Below are positions 42,913 to 52,126 of a DNA stretch of 64,000 bases, one piece after another (position 1 is the first letter of the stretch; each line of letters opens with the position of its first letter). The notes beneath the pieces are model-generated. The model was not told the DNA's origin and searched no databases. It saw only the letters and a program-made list of their open reading frames with translations. The DNA is from Roseburia_C sp031555935 (lineage in GTDB: Bacteria; Bacillota; Clostridia; Lachnospirales; Lachnospiraceae). Both the position numbers and the translations under genes were made by a program. The stretch lies in NCBI GenBank assembly GCA_031555935.1, contig JAVBTX010000021.1:45484-109483 (forward strand). The letters run 5' to 3'.

Positions 42913-42944
42913 AATAGCAATGTTTCACGTGAAACATTGCTATT
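42913..42944. promoter_or_regulatory. parS site 2 within a 32-bp perfect palindrome
   Basis: The exact parS TGTTTCACGTGAAACA (42921-42936) is flanked by AATAGCAA and TTGCTATT, making 32 bp of uninterrupted dyad. It lies 10 bp after the stop of the degenerate kinase-like gene, and on the minus strand is followed by TTAATA, so it may also act as a transcription terminator. Confidence 0.9.
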
Positions 42945-42953
42945 AAACTTTAC

Positions 42954-43931
42954 TTATATAACTATTTTTATTATAAAATGTAAATTATCACTTGTATTAT
43001 AATAAATTTTTGCTTGTAATAAGTATAACTCTATTTCTATTTTTTCGTTATCTCTTAATCTTTGAATGTACTTTAACGCTTGTTCTTGATTTTCAAACTC
43101 ACATTCCATGCTTATTATTATCTTTTCATCATCTACATCAGTTATTAAATTTAAATACTTTACTCTCTTTTTTATTATTTCAATAACTCCTATTACTAAT
43201 TGATAAATTGCATTTTTCTGATTTGATATGCATTCAAAGATATGATTAGAAGCATAATTCATTTTTTTATCGTACAGATTTGCCTGTACTTTTATATACC
43301 TTGAAAACAACGTCTCAATTTTTTCATCTTCTTCAAATATACCAATTTCATTAATATGATTTTGTATATTTTCAACTAAATTACTCATATCAGGTAGTAA
43401 TTGACGAAGCTCTATCTTGGAACGATTTACATCGACATCCATTAATTGAAGACTTAATTGCATCTTATGATAGATATTACTTATATCGTTTAATAAATCT
43501 TTCTGTAAGATGTCTTTTACTTTTTCTTTTTCACGTGAAACATATTGGAGTACTTCTACCCCCCTATCCTTCTGATATTCATTTTTTTCTTTATCAACAA
43601 TTTTCTTTAATTCTTCCTCTTTTACATAGCGTGTTATCTCTGATAACTTACTCCAATTAATTTCATTTTCCTTTAGACTATGCCTAGCTATATCCAGCTC
43701 TTTTCGAATACCTTTTTTTTCTTCCTGAAGTAGTTTTATCTTATCCTTGTTACGGATATTTACTTCTCTTGGAGTAAATGATTCAAAATTTGGATCATTT
43801 TTTTCTTCTAACAATCTAATAAACTGTTCTATTTCTTTTATCCGATTTTCTTTTTCTAAGCAAAGTTTCTCTAAGCTAATCTTCTCATCCAGTAGCTCAC
43901 TCTGCATACTTTCAAAATATTTTTTTATCAT
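42954..43931 (-). CDS. DegS-like histidine-kinase relative lacking the phospho-acceptor His
   Basis: A 325-residue protein without membrane segments. Residues about 1-125 form a long coiled coil, as in DegS. A kinase dimerisation-like segment follows (EKVKDILQKDLLNDISNIYHK at about 136-156), where the usual DLHDG motif reads DLLND, so the His is Leu147. The C-terminal part (about 225-325) lacks ATP-binding boxes. It is thus a probable pseudo-kinase. A parS copy lies inside its coding sequence and another right after its stop. Confidence 0.7.
   Translation of the reverse strand: MIKKYFESMQSELLDEKISLEKLCLEKENRIKEIEQFIRLLEEKNDPNFESFTPREVNIRNKDKIKLLQEEKKGIRKELDIARHSLKENEINWSKLSEITRYVKEEELKKIVDKEKNEYQKDRGVEVLQYVSREKEKVKDILQKDLLNDISNIYHKMQLSLQLMDVDVNRSKIELRQLLPDMSNLVENIQNHINEIGIFEEDEKIETLFSRYIKVQANLYDKKMNYASNHIFECISNQKNAIYQLVIGVIEIIKKRVKYLNLITDVDDEKIIISMECEFENQEQALKYIQRLRDNEKIEIELYLLQAKIYYNTSDNLHFIIKIVI
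43527..43542. promoter_or_regulatory. parS site 3 inside the kinase-like gene
   Basis: TTTTTCACGTGAAACA, 15 of 16 positions of the parS consensus, inside codons for the region near Val131-Ser132. The three parS copies within 710 bp make a dense ParB loading zone beside parA. Confidence 0.87.
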
Positions 43932-44103
43932 TTTATTTTCCTTTTATCAGAACGTTTGTTCTATTTAAAATATACTTTTCTTATTACATTGTATAACATT
44001 TAATTTTTTTTGTATATCCAATTTTTATTTGTAAAGCACTGCATTATTGTTTATAATAAGAATAATAGACAGTCACCAGACTTGGAATCATGGAGGTTAA
44101 TAT

Positions 44104-45051
44104 ATGGGTAAAAAAATTCGCAAACTTTTTGCTGTTACTGCACTAACGACCGCAGGTATTTATTGTGTCAATCGTGTTATCAACTACACTGCAACTTTGA
44201 AAAACTTAGTAAAGTCTGACCAGGGCAATTTTTTCAATTGGAAAAATGGAAATATCTTTTACACAGTTCATGGAAAAGGAACTCCTCTTCTTTTGGTTCA
44301 TGACCTTCACCCGGCCAGCTCAATGGCAGAGTGGTCCAAGGTTATTAAAAAATTAGAGAAAAACTATAAAGTATACTGTATTGACTTACTAGGCTGTGGC
44401 CAGTCGGACAAGCCTGCCATTACTTATACAAATTATTTGTATGTGCAGCTACTGAATGATTTTGTAAAAGATGTTATTAAGGAAAAAACTACTTTAGTTG
44501 CTACTGGTACTTCTGGTTCATTTTCAATTATGGCCAATACGATGAATCCAGATAGTTATGAAAAAGTTATTATTGTAAATCCAGAAGATACTAATTCATT
44601 ATTACAGCAACCGGATGACAAGAAGAATACTTGTAAGTATTTATATAACTGTCCGATTTTAGGAACTTTTCTTTATAATATTGAAATGCATGAAAATAAT
44701 ATTGCCAAGCTTTTCCGAGAAGAATATTATTATAAGAGTTCTTTGGTATCCACCAAGATTGAAGACATCTATTTTGAATCAGCGCATCTTGGACATGGAA
44801 CCGGCAGATTTTTATATGCTAGTATTTTAAGCAACTATACAAATATCAATATAACACATGCGCTTTCAAAATTGAATAATATTTATTTGATTGAAAGTAG
44901 AGAACGTCCAAATAATATAAGGATTATTGAGAGCTATACAAAGTACAATAAAAATATTGATGCTTCTTATGTATCTAATTCTAAATATCTTCCACAGTTG
45001 GAAGTACCAGATAAATTCTATGATGTTTTGAAAATGTTCTTAGAATGTTAA
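44104..45051 (+). CDS. Alpha/beta-hydrolase-fold protein with altered triad
   Basis: A 315-residue protein with an N-terminal hydrophobic segment (about 8-22) that could anchor it. The fold is seen in GNIFYTVHGKGTPLLLVHD, YCIDLLGCGQSDKP and the nucleophile elbow TGTSGSF (Ser137), where the usual GxSxG is GTSGS. The expected catalytic His near the C-terminus is replaced: YVSNSKYLPQLEVP has Lys294 in its place. It may be a non-catalytic member, or another His may serve. Enzymatic activity is not assured. Stands alone, convergent with rsmG. Confidence 0.8.
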   Translation: MGKKIRKLFAVTALTTAGIYCVNRVINYTATLKNLVKSDQGNFFNWKNGNIFYTVHGKGTPLLLVHDLHPASSMAEWSKVIKKLEKNYKVYCIDLLGCGQSDKPAITYTNYLYVQLLNDFVKDVIKEKTTLVATGTSGSFSIMANTMNPDSYEKVIIVNPEDTNSLLQQPDDKKNTCKYLYNCPILGTFLYNIEMHENNIAKLFREEYYYKSSLVSTKIEDIYFESAHLGHGTGRFLYASILSNYTNINITHALSKLNNIYLIESRERPNNIRIIESYTKYNKNIDASYVSNSKYLPQLEVPDKFYDVLKMFLEC

Positions 45052-45094
45052 ATTTAAAAATATGCCTAACATAAAATTGTTGAGCGGAAAAAAT

Positions 45095-45136
45095 AAGCAA
45101 GAGGATTACAATTGTAAAATTATAATCTTCTTGCTT
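45095..45136. terminator. Bidirectional terminator between the hydrolase-like gene and rsmG
   Basis: AAGCAAGAGGATTA pairs with TAATCTTCTTGCTT nearly perfectly, with flanking A- and T-rich tails on both strands. It sits between two convergent genes. Confidence 0.8.
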
Positions 45137-45184
45137 TCTTATATGAAAGTCCCCAAATTTTTTAAGGGGATGCCTATCTGATTT

Positions 45185-45907
45185 TTACTGTAATGGTTGC
45201 TTCGATGGTGTGCCAGCTTTTCTTGGATAAGCCTTCGGTGTTTTCTTTTCCTTTTCAATGATAACAAAAGAGCGATGTAAATTCTGCTCACCAAATTCTA
45301 GCTTCAATACCTCTCCTATCTTTCCACCCAAAAGAAAAATAGCTCTTTTTGCAGCTTCGACCTCCTCCTGAATCTCTCCAGATTTGTAAGACACAAATTT
45401 TCCGCTTATAGATATAAATGGTAGGCAATATTCACTTAGTGTTGCAAGATTAGCAACTGCCCTTGATACACACATATCATATTGTTCGCGATGTGATTTA
45501 TTTCTGGCAAGTTCTTCTGCCCTGGCATGTATCGTAACGATATCTGTCAATTCCAGTTCCTTGATTACTTCATCCAGAAACATAATCCGCTTATTCAAAG
45601 AATCCGCTAAGGTCACACGCAGATTTGGATATAAAATCTTGAGAGGAATACCAGGAAAACCAGCCCCTGTACCCAAATCCAGTAACGTCACATTCTTATT
45701 CATATCCATTACAGCACCTAATGAAACACTATCAAGAAAATGCTTCTCAATTACTTCATCAAATTCTGTAATCGCCGTTAGATTCATTACCTTATTCTTT
45801 TCCACTAGCATTTCATAATAAGTAATAAACTGTTTCTTTTGTTTCTCAGATAGCTCGATGTTCCACTCTGATAATATCTTTTCAAATTTCTCCAAATTAT
45901 AATCCAT
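45185..45907 (-). CDS. rsmG: 16S rRNA (guanine(527)-N7)-methyltransferase
   Basis: A 240-residue enzyme that makes m7G527 in 16S rRNA. Signature motifs are MNLTAITEFDEVIEKHFLDS, the SAM-binding LLDLGTGAGFPGIPLKILYP, and CVSRAVANLATLSEYCLP. It is the last gene of the conserved mnmE-mnmG-rsmG run and lies 47 bp after mnmG's stop. Confidence 0.97.
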   Translation of the reverse strand: MDYNLEKFEKILSEWNIELSEKQKKQFITYYEMLVEKNKVMNLTAITEFDEVIEKHFLDSVSLGAVMDMNKNVTLLDLGTGAGFPGIPLKILYPNLRVTLADSLNKRIMFLDEVIKELELTDIVTIHARAEELARNKSHREQYDMCVSRAVANLATLSEYCLPFISISGKFVSYKSGEIQEEVEAAKRAIFLLGGKIGEVLKLEFGEQNLHRSFVIIEKEKKTPKAYPRKAGTPSKQPLQ

Positions 45908-45954
45908 ATCTTCTATCGCTCCAATTAATAATTAAATCTACTTTTTATAATTAC

Positions 45955-47829
45955 CTATTTCAATTTTTCCATATGCACTAACAACATCGTAATATCAGCG
46001 GGCGATACTCCAGATATTCGGGAGGCCTGACCAATCGAAATTGGCTGATATAATTTTAACTTCTGTCTCGCTTCAATTCGAAGACTATCGACTTCATCAT
46101 AATTAAAATCTTTCGGTATTACTTTAGCTTCTATTTTTTTAAATTGTTCCACTTGTTTTATCTGACGTCTAATATATCCATCGTACTTAATCAGAATATC
46201 AACCTGCTCCTGAACCTCATTTGGAAGCTCTGGACGATTTGAATCAATTGGCGCCAATACTCCATAAGATAATTCTGGGCGACGAATTAGTTCAGATAAA
46301 GAAGTACCAGTATTTAATGGAACGCTGCCGTACTGTTCTAGTAAAGCTTGTACCTCCTTGTTCGCTCCGACTGTAACTTTTTCTACTCTAGAAATTTCAT
46401 CTTGAATTAACTTTTCCTTTTCTACTATCCATTGATAGCGTTCATCTGAAATTAATCCACAATCATATCCATACTTCGTTAACCGCAAATCAGCATTATC
46501 CTGTCTTAACAAAAGTCGATACTCTGCTCGTGAAGTCATCATCCGATATGGCTCATGATTTTCTTTTGTTACTAAATCATCAATCAAAACACCAATATAT
46601 GCTTCAGAACGATCTAAGACTAGCTGCTTCTTCCCATAGATTGACATTGATGCATTGATTCCAGCGATTAATCCCTGAGCTGCCGCCTCTTCATAACCGG
46701 AACTGCCATTAAACTGACCCCCACTATATAGGCCTTTGATATTTTTAAACTCTAAGGTTGGATATAACTGATTTGGATTAATGCAGTCATATTCAATCGC
46801 ATAGGCATTACGGACAATCTTAACATTTTCAAGTCCTGAAACCGTGCGGTACATCTCATACTGAACATCTTCTGGTAAAGAACTAGACATTCCACCAACA
46901 TACATTTCATTCGTATTAAGTCCTTCTGGTTCAATAAAAACCTGATGCCGATCTTTATCGGAGAATTTTACCACTTTATCCTCAATTGAGGGGCAATATC
47001 TTGGACCGGTACCTTCAATCACTCCTGCATAGATTGGAGAACGGTCTAGGTTCGCTCGAATAATCTCATGTGTTTTCTCATTGGTATACGTTAACCAGCA
47101 GGATATCTGGTCTTTTTGAATATCATCCGGATTCGTTGTAAAGGAAAATGGCACGATTCTCTCATCACCGCGCTGTTCCTGCATCTTTGAAAAGTCAATT
47201 GAATTTTTATCCATTCTTGCCGGTGTTCCAGTTTTAAAGCGGAATATTTCTACACCACACTCTTTTAAGGAGTCTGTTAGATAATCTGCTGACTGTAATC
47301 CATTTGGTCCCGTATAAGTAATCATCTCACCACAAAGACATTTTGCTTTCAGATAAGTACCGGTACATAAAATAACTGCCTGACTTTGATAAGTTGCACC
47401 AGAAAATGTTTTCACTCCCTGAATCACACCATCTTCAACAATTAGCTCCGTTACTTCGGCCTGACGAATCGTAAGATTATCCGTACTTTGCAAAACATTT
47501 CGCATTTCCATGCTGTAACCTAACTTATCCGCCTGAGCACGCAAAGAATGAACCGCCGGCCCCTTTGACTTATTTAACATCTTTGATTGAATAAATGTCT
47601 TATCAATATTTTTTCCCATCTCGCCACCGAGGGCATCAATTTCTCGAACTAGATGGCCCTTGGAGCTTCCCCCGATATTTGGATTACATGGCATCATTGC
47701 AATGCTATCCACACTTACTGTAAACATAATTGTTTTAAGACCTAGTCTGGCACAAGCAAGTGCTGCTTCACAACCAGCATGTCCACCACCAACCACGCAT
47801 ACATCATATTTTTCCAATACTGCTGGCAT
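45955..47829 (-). CDS. mnmG: tRNA uridine-5-carboxymethylaminomethyl modification enzyme MnmG (GidA)
   Basis: A 624-residue FAD enzyme that, with MnmE, adds the carboxymethylaminomethyl group to U34 of tRNAs. VVGGGHAGCEAALA is the dinucleotide-binding loop, and NPNIGGSSKGHLVREIDALGGEMG the family signature. The C-terminal helical domain (YDGYIRRQIKQVE, SIGQASRISGVSPADI) binds MnmE. It starts 39 bp after the mnmE stop. Confidence 0.98.
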   Translation of the reverse strand: MPAVLEKYDVCVVGGGHAGCEAALACARLGLKTIMFTVSVDSIAMMPCNPNIGGSSKGHLVREIDALGGEMGKNIDKTFIQSKMLNKSKGPAVHSLRAQADKLGYSMEMRNVLQSTDNLTIRQAEVTELIVEDGVIQGVKTFSGATYQSQAVILCTGTYLKAKCLCGEMITYTGPNGLQSADYLTDSLKECGVEIFRFKTGTPARMDKNSIDFSKMQEQRGDERIVPFSFTTNPDDIQKDQISCWLTYTNEKTHEIIRANLDRSPIYAGVIEGTGPRYCPSIEDKVVKFSDKDRHQVFIEPEGLNTNEMYVGGMSSSLPEDVQYEMYRTVSGLENVKIVRNAYAIEYDCINPNQLYPTLEFKNIKGLYSGGQFNGSSGYEEAAAQGLIAGINASMSIYGKKQLVLDRSEAYIGVLIDDLVTKENHEPYRMMTSRAEYRLLLRQDNADLRLTKYGYDCGLISDERYQWIVEKEKLIQDEISRVEKVTVGANKEVQALLEQYGSVPLNTGTSLSELIRRPELSYGVLAPIDSNRPELPNEVQEQVDILIKYDGYIRRQIKQVEQFKKIEAKVIPKDFNYDEVDSLRIEARQKLKLYQPISIGQASRISGVSPADITMLLVHMEKLK

Positions 47830-47868
47830 TGTTTTATCCCTCTATTCCTATTGTCTAATTATTCTTAT

Positions 47869-49245
47869 TTATTTTCCCATACAAAACTTACTAAATATCT
47901 CATTTACCAAATCATCGTCGACTGACTCACCAATGATACTTCCTAATTCTTCATAAGCATTCATCAAATCAATTGAGTAAAAATCTTCTGGCATACAGTT
48001 GAAAATACTTTGAAGAACCATTTCCAAACTTTCATAAGTATTTATCAAGGCATGCTTATGTCTAATATTTGTAATATAGATTTCATCATTAAAACTCAGA
48101 TTTCCATGAAAGAACATTTCTTTTATGGTATCTTCCAATTCAGCAATACCGATATTTTCTTTGGCTGATATTGATATCACAGCTTTATCTAATTTCTCAC
48201 GAACCTCTGTTTCAGTTGTAAGCTGGGATAAGTCCGATTTGTTTAGTAAAACAATCACTTTTTTATCCTTAATCCGATTGATGATATCTTCATCATTTTC
48301 ATCTAAAACTGTGGATGAATCCACTACATAGATAATTAAATCAGCATTTTCCACATACTGTTTTGCTTTATCCACACCAATTTTCTCAACAATATCATCG
48401 GTATCACGAATTCCGGCCGTATCAATCATATTAAGGCTAATCCCATTTAAGTTAATCTGTTCTTCCAAAGCATCACGCGTGGTACCGGCAATGTCAGTGA
48501 CAATTGCCCGTTCTTTTCCGACTAATGCATTTAATAAGGAAGACTTTCCAGCATTTGGCTTACCAACAATAACTGTATGAATACCTTCTTTTAAAATACT
48601 GCCATTCTCGGCAGATTTTATCATCTGATTAATTTCCTGATTCAAACCAAAAATGAGCTGTTCTAATTTTTCTCCATACCCTTCAATACTGATATGCTCC
48701 GGGTCATCCAAAGCAGTTTCAATAAAAGCAATCTCATGAAGAACTTTCCCACGAATTTCACGAATCTTGTTTGTCAGTGAACCCTTCAACTGGTCCATTG
48801 AACTTTTTAACGCAAAATCATTTTTAGAATTGATAATATCAATGACAGACTCCGCCTGCGATAAATCAATTCGACCATTAAGAAAAGCGCGCTTGGTAAA
48901 CTCACCTGGTTCGGCTGGCCTAGCACCATTTTTTAAAACTGCTTCTAAAATCCGGCGCATTACCAATACACCACCATGACAATCAATTTCAATTGTATCT
49001 TCTCTGGTAAAACTATTTGGTCCCTTCATTAACAGAACCATAACTTCATCTACCATTTCTTCGCCGTCATAGATATATCCATAATGAATCGTATGACTTT
49101 CCATTTTTGATAAAACCTTATTACCGCTTTTTGAACGATAAATCCGGTCGATTACATCAAAAGCTTCCTCACCACTAATTCGAATAATCCCGATTCCAGA
49201 TGCAGTCATCGCTGTAGCAATTGCTGCAATGGTCTCTCTCTTCAT
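47869..49245 (-). CDS. mnmE: tRNA modification GTPase MnmE (TrmE)
   Basis: A 458-residue GTPase. The start is the ATG at 49245 (MKRETIAAIATAMTASGIG), which matches the family N-terminus; upstream in-frame ATGs lie in the terminator. Folate-binding N-terminal domain, central helices, then a G domain with GKPNAGKSSLLNALVG (G1), DTAGIRDT (G3) and LNKSD (G4), and the C-terminal CMGK that carries the catalytic Cys. A terminator precedes it, so it may need its own promoter. Confidence 0.97.
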   Translation of the reverse strand: MKRETIAAIATAMTASGIGIIRISGEEAFDVIDRIYRSKSGNKVLSKMESHTIHYGYIYDGEEMVDEVMVLLMKGPNSFTREDTIEIDCHGGVLVMRRILEAVLKNGARPAEPGEFTKRAFLNGRIDLSQAESVIDIINSKNDFALKSSMDQLKGSLTNKIREIRGKVLHEIAFIETALDDPEHISIEGYGEKLEQLIFGLNQEINQMIKSAENGSILKEGIHTVIVGKPNAGKSSLLNALVGKERAIVTDIAGTTRDALEEQINLNGISLNMIDTAGIRDTDDIVEKIGVDKAKQYVENADLIIYVVDSSTVLDENDEDIINRIKDKKVIVLLNKSDLSQLTTETEVREKLDKAVISISAKENIGIAELEDTIKEMFFHGNLSFNDEIYITNIRHKHALINTYESLEMVLQSIFNCMPEDFYSIDLMNAYEELGSIIGESVDDDLVNEIFSKFCMGK

Positions 49246-49275
49246 ATTAATAACCATGCCTTTCTTACAATCTTC

Positions 49276-49332
49276 AAAAAAGGAGCTGTTGTAAAATGCA
49301 TGCACAACCTAGCATTTTGCAACAGCCCCTCC
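49276..49332 (-). terminator. Terminator after jag, upstream of mnmE
   Basis: On the minus strand GGGGCTGTTGCAAAATGC (49329-49312) pairs with GCATTTTACAACAGCTCC (49299-49282), followed by TTTTTT (49281-49276). It begins 7 bp past the jag stop and ends 30 bp before the mnmE start codon. Confidence 0.87.
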
Positions 49333-49338
49333 ATACAT

Positions 49339-49962
49339 TTACTTTTTCAATGTAACTACAACATAACGATATGGTTCATCCCCTTCACTGTGGGTTCCAA
49401 CATATCTGTCATTCTGTAATGCTGAATGAATAATTCTTCTTTCAAATGGATTCATTGGCTCTAAAGAAACTGGACGTTTTGTTCGCTTAACTTTATAAGC
49501 AATATTCTTCGCCAGATTTTCTAACGTATCTTTTCTCCGCTTCCGATAATCTTCAGTATCTAATTTAACCTTCACATAATTCTCAGACTGTTTATTGACT
49601 GCCAAATTAGCTAAATACTGTAAAGAATCAAGAGTTTGTCCACGTTTTCCAATTAAAACTCCCATCTCATCACCCTTTAATTCAACATCTAAGGTGTGAT
49701 TCGTCTCATCATTCTTAATTAAAATTTCAACTTCCATATTCATAGCATCAAATACCTTCTTTAAAAAATCTCTGATACTATCTTCGGTAGTAAAATTCTT
49801 TCGTGCTCTAATCACTGCTGGCTTGCTGTTAAATCCTAAAAATCCGGAAGAACCTTTTTCTACTACTTCATATTCCAATTGATCACTAGTGGTTCCTAAT
49901 TTGATAAGCGCTTCTGTAATTGCGTCATCAACAGTTTTTGCAGAAAACTCCATAAATTCCAT
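49339..49962 (-). CDS. jag: RNA-binding protein Jag / KhpB (SpoIIIJ-associated)
   Basis: A 207-residue protein with an N-terminal Jag domain (EFSAKTVDDAITEAL), a KH domain (GDEMGVLIGKRGQTLDSLQYLANL) and a C-terminal R3H domain (NPFERRIIHSALQ). It binds RNA and, with KhpA, influences cell elongation in Firmicutes. GGGGG lies before the start. It follows yidC directly. Confidence 0.96.
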   Translation of the reverse strand: MEFMEFSAKTVDDAITEALIKLGTTSDQLEYEVVEKGSSGFLGFNSKPAVIRARKNFTTEDSIRDFLKKVFDAMNMEVEILIKNDETNHTLDVELKGDEMGVLIGKRGQTLDSLQYLANLAVNKQSENYVKVKLDTEDYRKRRKDTLENLAKNIAYKVKRTKRPVSLEPMNPFERRIIHSALQNDRYVGTHSEGDEPYRYVVVTLKK

Positions 49963-49980
49963 GGTACTACCCCCTAATTA

Positions 49981-51246
49981 TTATTTATTGTTTCTTTCAT
50001 TAAAATCGCGAACCATATTTGCTTTTGCTGCCATACTTCCCGGCTTAGCTGTCTTAGCATATTCCTGTGCCTGATGAATTTTCTCTTCTTTTTCTTCGAC
50101 AGAAATATCATTAGAAAGACTAACATTTGCTTTTGTGCTCATTTTAGCTGTATTGGTAATCTGATTCTCAGCGATACCCATCTTAGCACGTTTCTTTTTT
50201 GCTTTTTCCTGATTCTGTTTAATTATATCATCTAAGTTAACTTTTTCCCAGTGCTTATTCATAAAGAACTGCTGAACGGAACGAATCAATGGTCCCATAA
50301 TCCAGTAAATACCAAGACCAACTGGAACGGTAAAACACATAACTAATGAAAACAGCGGCATTATCTTGTTCATTGTCTTCATCTGCTGTGCCATCTGGTC
50401 AGTTGACTCACTTGATACAGGCATCATCTTAATACTAATAACCTGAGTAGCATAAGAAACAACTGGAATTAAAAATGCCATAATCATTAACAAATATGCA
50501 CCACTTGCAAAAGAATCTTTAATAATTGTAAATGGTGTTTCAGCAATATTTAAACCTAAAAAGTTATTCACATGATTTAACTGTGACTGGGTACTTGTAA
50601 ACACATCACTTAAATTAGGAAATACATCTCTAATTGCATCCCATCCGGAAGCACCCATTTTATTTAACACATCAATGACATAATTAGAAAGTGTATCACC
50701 TTTTGCAGTAAAATCAACACCTGTAACCATAATTTTATTATCGGCAATAAAATCAGTCATTTTATCAGCAAAACCAGTTGTACCAATAATGCCATTTACA
50801 GCATCACCAAAAATATTTTTTACATTACCAATATAAGCCGGCACACTATAAAAAACACGATACAAAGCAAAGAAAATAGGCATCTGAATCAGTGATGTCA
50901 AACAACCACCAGTTGGAGAAATACCATACTTCTGATAAATTGCCTGCGTCTCTTCCTGCATTTTTGCCATCGAAGCCTGGTCTTTTTTACCCTGGTATTT
51001 TTTATTTACAGCTTGAAGTTCCGGATTCATCTTAGTAGACAGCTTTGAAAACTTCTGCTGCTTATATGTTAACGGGAACATACACATATAAATAAATATT
51101 GTAAATAAAATAATTGATAAACTAATATTCTGAATGCCTAAAACATTATCCATAAAAGAATAAATTGCACCCATAATCGTACCTAAGACCTTAGCAATTG
51201 GTCCTAAAATACTACCATTATACTGTGTTAAAATAATTTCTGTCAC
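49981..51246 (-). CDS. yidC: Membrane protein insertase YidC (OxaA)
   Basis: A 421-residue membrane protein with five core helices that inserts proteins into the cytoplasmic membrane with or without SecYEG. The hydrophilic groove region and the segment KKYGISPTGGCLTSLIQMPIFFALYRVF are family-specific. A long polar insertion sits between helices (about 165-245), and a charged C-terminal tail follows. The conserved Arg of the groove is not checked here. Upstream lies yidD. Confidence 0.96.
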   Translation of the reverse strand: MTEIILTQYNGSILGPIAKVLGTIMGAIYSFMDNVLGIQNISLSIILFTIFIYMCMFPLTYKQQKFSKLSTKMNPELQAVNKKYQGKKDQASMAKMQEETQAIYQKYGISPTGGCLTSLIQMPIFFALYRVFYSVPAYIGNVKNIFGDAVNGIIGTTGFADKMTDFIADNKIMVTGVDFTAKGDTLSNYVIDVLNKMGASGWDAIRDVFPNLSDVFTSTQSQLNHVNNFLGLNIAETPFTIIKDSFASGAYLLMIMAFLIPVVSYATQVISIKMMPVSSESTDQMAQQMKTMNKIMPLFSLVMCFTVPVGLGIYWIMGPLIRSVQQFFMNKHWEKVNLDDIIKQNQEKAKKKRAKMGIAENQITNTAKMSTKANVSLSNDISVEEKEEKIHQAQEYAKTAKPGSMAAKANMVRDFNERNNK

Positions 51247-51263
51247 CTAAAAATACCTCCTAG

Positions 51264-51473
51264 TTATGGAACAGGATCATATCCACCCTTAGAAAACGGA
51301 TTACATCTTAATATTCTCCAAGCAGCTAAGGCCCCACCTTTAATAGCGCCATATTTTTCTACTGCCTCAAGTCCATAAGTAGAACATGTTGGATAATACG
51401 GACATTTCGTTCTTCGCATCGGCGAGATATACTTTCTATAAAATTTTATGATAAAAATCAAAATTTTCTTCAA
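51264..51473 (-). CDS. yidD: Membrane protein insertion efficiency factor YidD
   Basis: A 69-residue protein with an amphipathic N-terminal helix and CPYYPTCSTYGLEAVEKYG, then CNPFSKGGYDPVP, the family hallmark. It assists YidC-mediated insertion. Its start overlaps the rnpA stop by 4 bp and it lies directly before yidC. Confidence 0.97.
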   Translation of the reverse strand: MKKILIFIIKFYRKYISPMRRTKCPYYPTCSTYGLEAVEKYGAIKGGALAAWRILRCNPFSKGGYDPVP

Positions 51474-51823
51474 GATAATTCCATCTTCTTTTCATCGTTA
51501 TTTATAATTCTTTGAAGACCTCCAAGATGTAACAATGCACTTTCTATTTCATGATAAGTTGATTCCTTTGCTGTTACTCTTGCGATGACCACAATGTCTA
51601 AACCACTATTAAACATGTCCTCATGTAGTCGATAGCTTTCCCTTACTAATCTGGTAAGATGATGTCTTACCACACTATTTCCCACTTTCTTACTAACAGA
51701 AATACCGATTCTGTTTCGCTCCAAATTATTTTTCAAAACGTACATAACTAAAAGCCTATTCGCATAAGATTTACCTAACTTATATACGTTTTGAAAATCA
51801 CTGTTCTTCTTTAATGATTCCAT
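51470..51823 (-). CDS. rnpA: Ribonuclease P protein component
   Basis: A 117-residue basic protein that supports the RNase P RNA in processing tRNA 5' ends. Key motif: RNRIGISVSKKVGNSVVRHHLTRLVRE. The RNP signature reads VVRHHLTR instead of the common RNRxKR form. It follows rpmH in the usual order. Confidence 0.96.
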   Translation of the reverse strand: MESLKKNSDFQNVYKLGKSYANRLLVMYVLKNNLERNRIGISVSKKVGNSVVRHHLTRLVRESYRLHEDMFNSGLDIVVIARVTAKESTYHEIESALLHLGGLQRIINNDEKKMELS

Positions 51824-51924
51824 TCAGGCAAAGACCTTCCTTAATAAACTTCTACAAAGCTTAAGTCCCCGTCGCGTATGTTCGGCGGAATGTAAATAAG
51901 AAGAAAGACCACAAAAGATGTGGC

Positions 51925-52059
51925 CTATGCTGATAATTTTTTTCTTCCCTTTAATCTTCTTGCAGCCAATACTTTTCTTCCGCCTGCTGTGCTCATTCTT
52001 TTTCTAAAACCATGAACTTTATTTCTCTGTCTGTTTTTTGGTTGGAATGTCATCTTCAT
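51925..52059 (-). CDS. rpmH: 50S ribosomal protein L34
   Basis: A 44-residue, very basic protein: MKMTFQPKNRQRNKVHGFRK, then TAGGRKVLAARRLKGRKK. The ATG at 52059 has AGGAGG 9 bp upstream. It opens the minus-strand arm of the origin block. Reading of the final codons was cross-checked with the family sequence; the 3' boundary may be off by a base or two. Confidence 0.95.
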   Translation of the reverse strand: MKMTFQPKNRQRNKVHGFRKRMSTAGGRKVLAARRLKGRKKLSA

Positions 52060-52098
52060 TAATAATCCACCTCCTCTACATTAAAAAACATCATTACA

Positions 52099-52126
52099 AT
52101 TATATCAAAAAACTGTTCTAAGTCAA
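52099..52126 (-). promoter_or_regulatory. Promoter of rpmH
   Basis: On the minus strand TTGACT (52126-52121), 16 bp, TATAAT (52104-52099), about 40 bp before the rpmH start. Confidence 0.8.
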
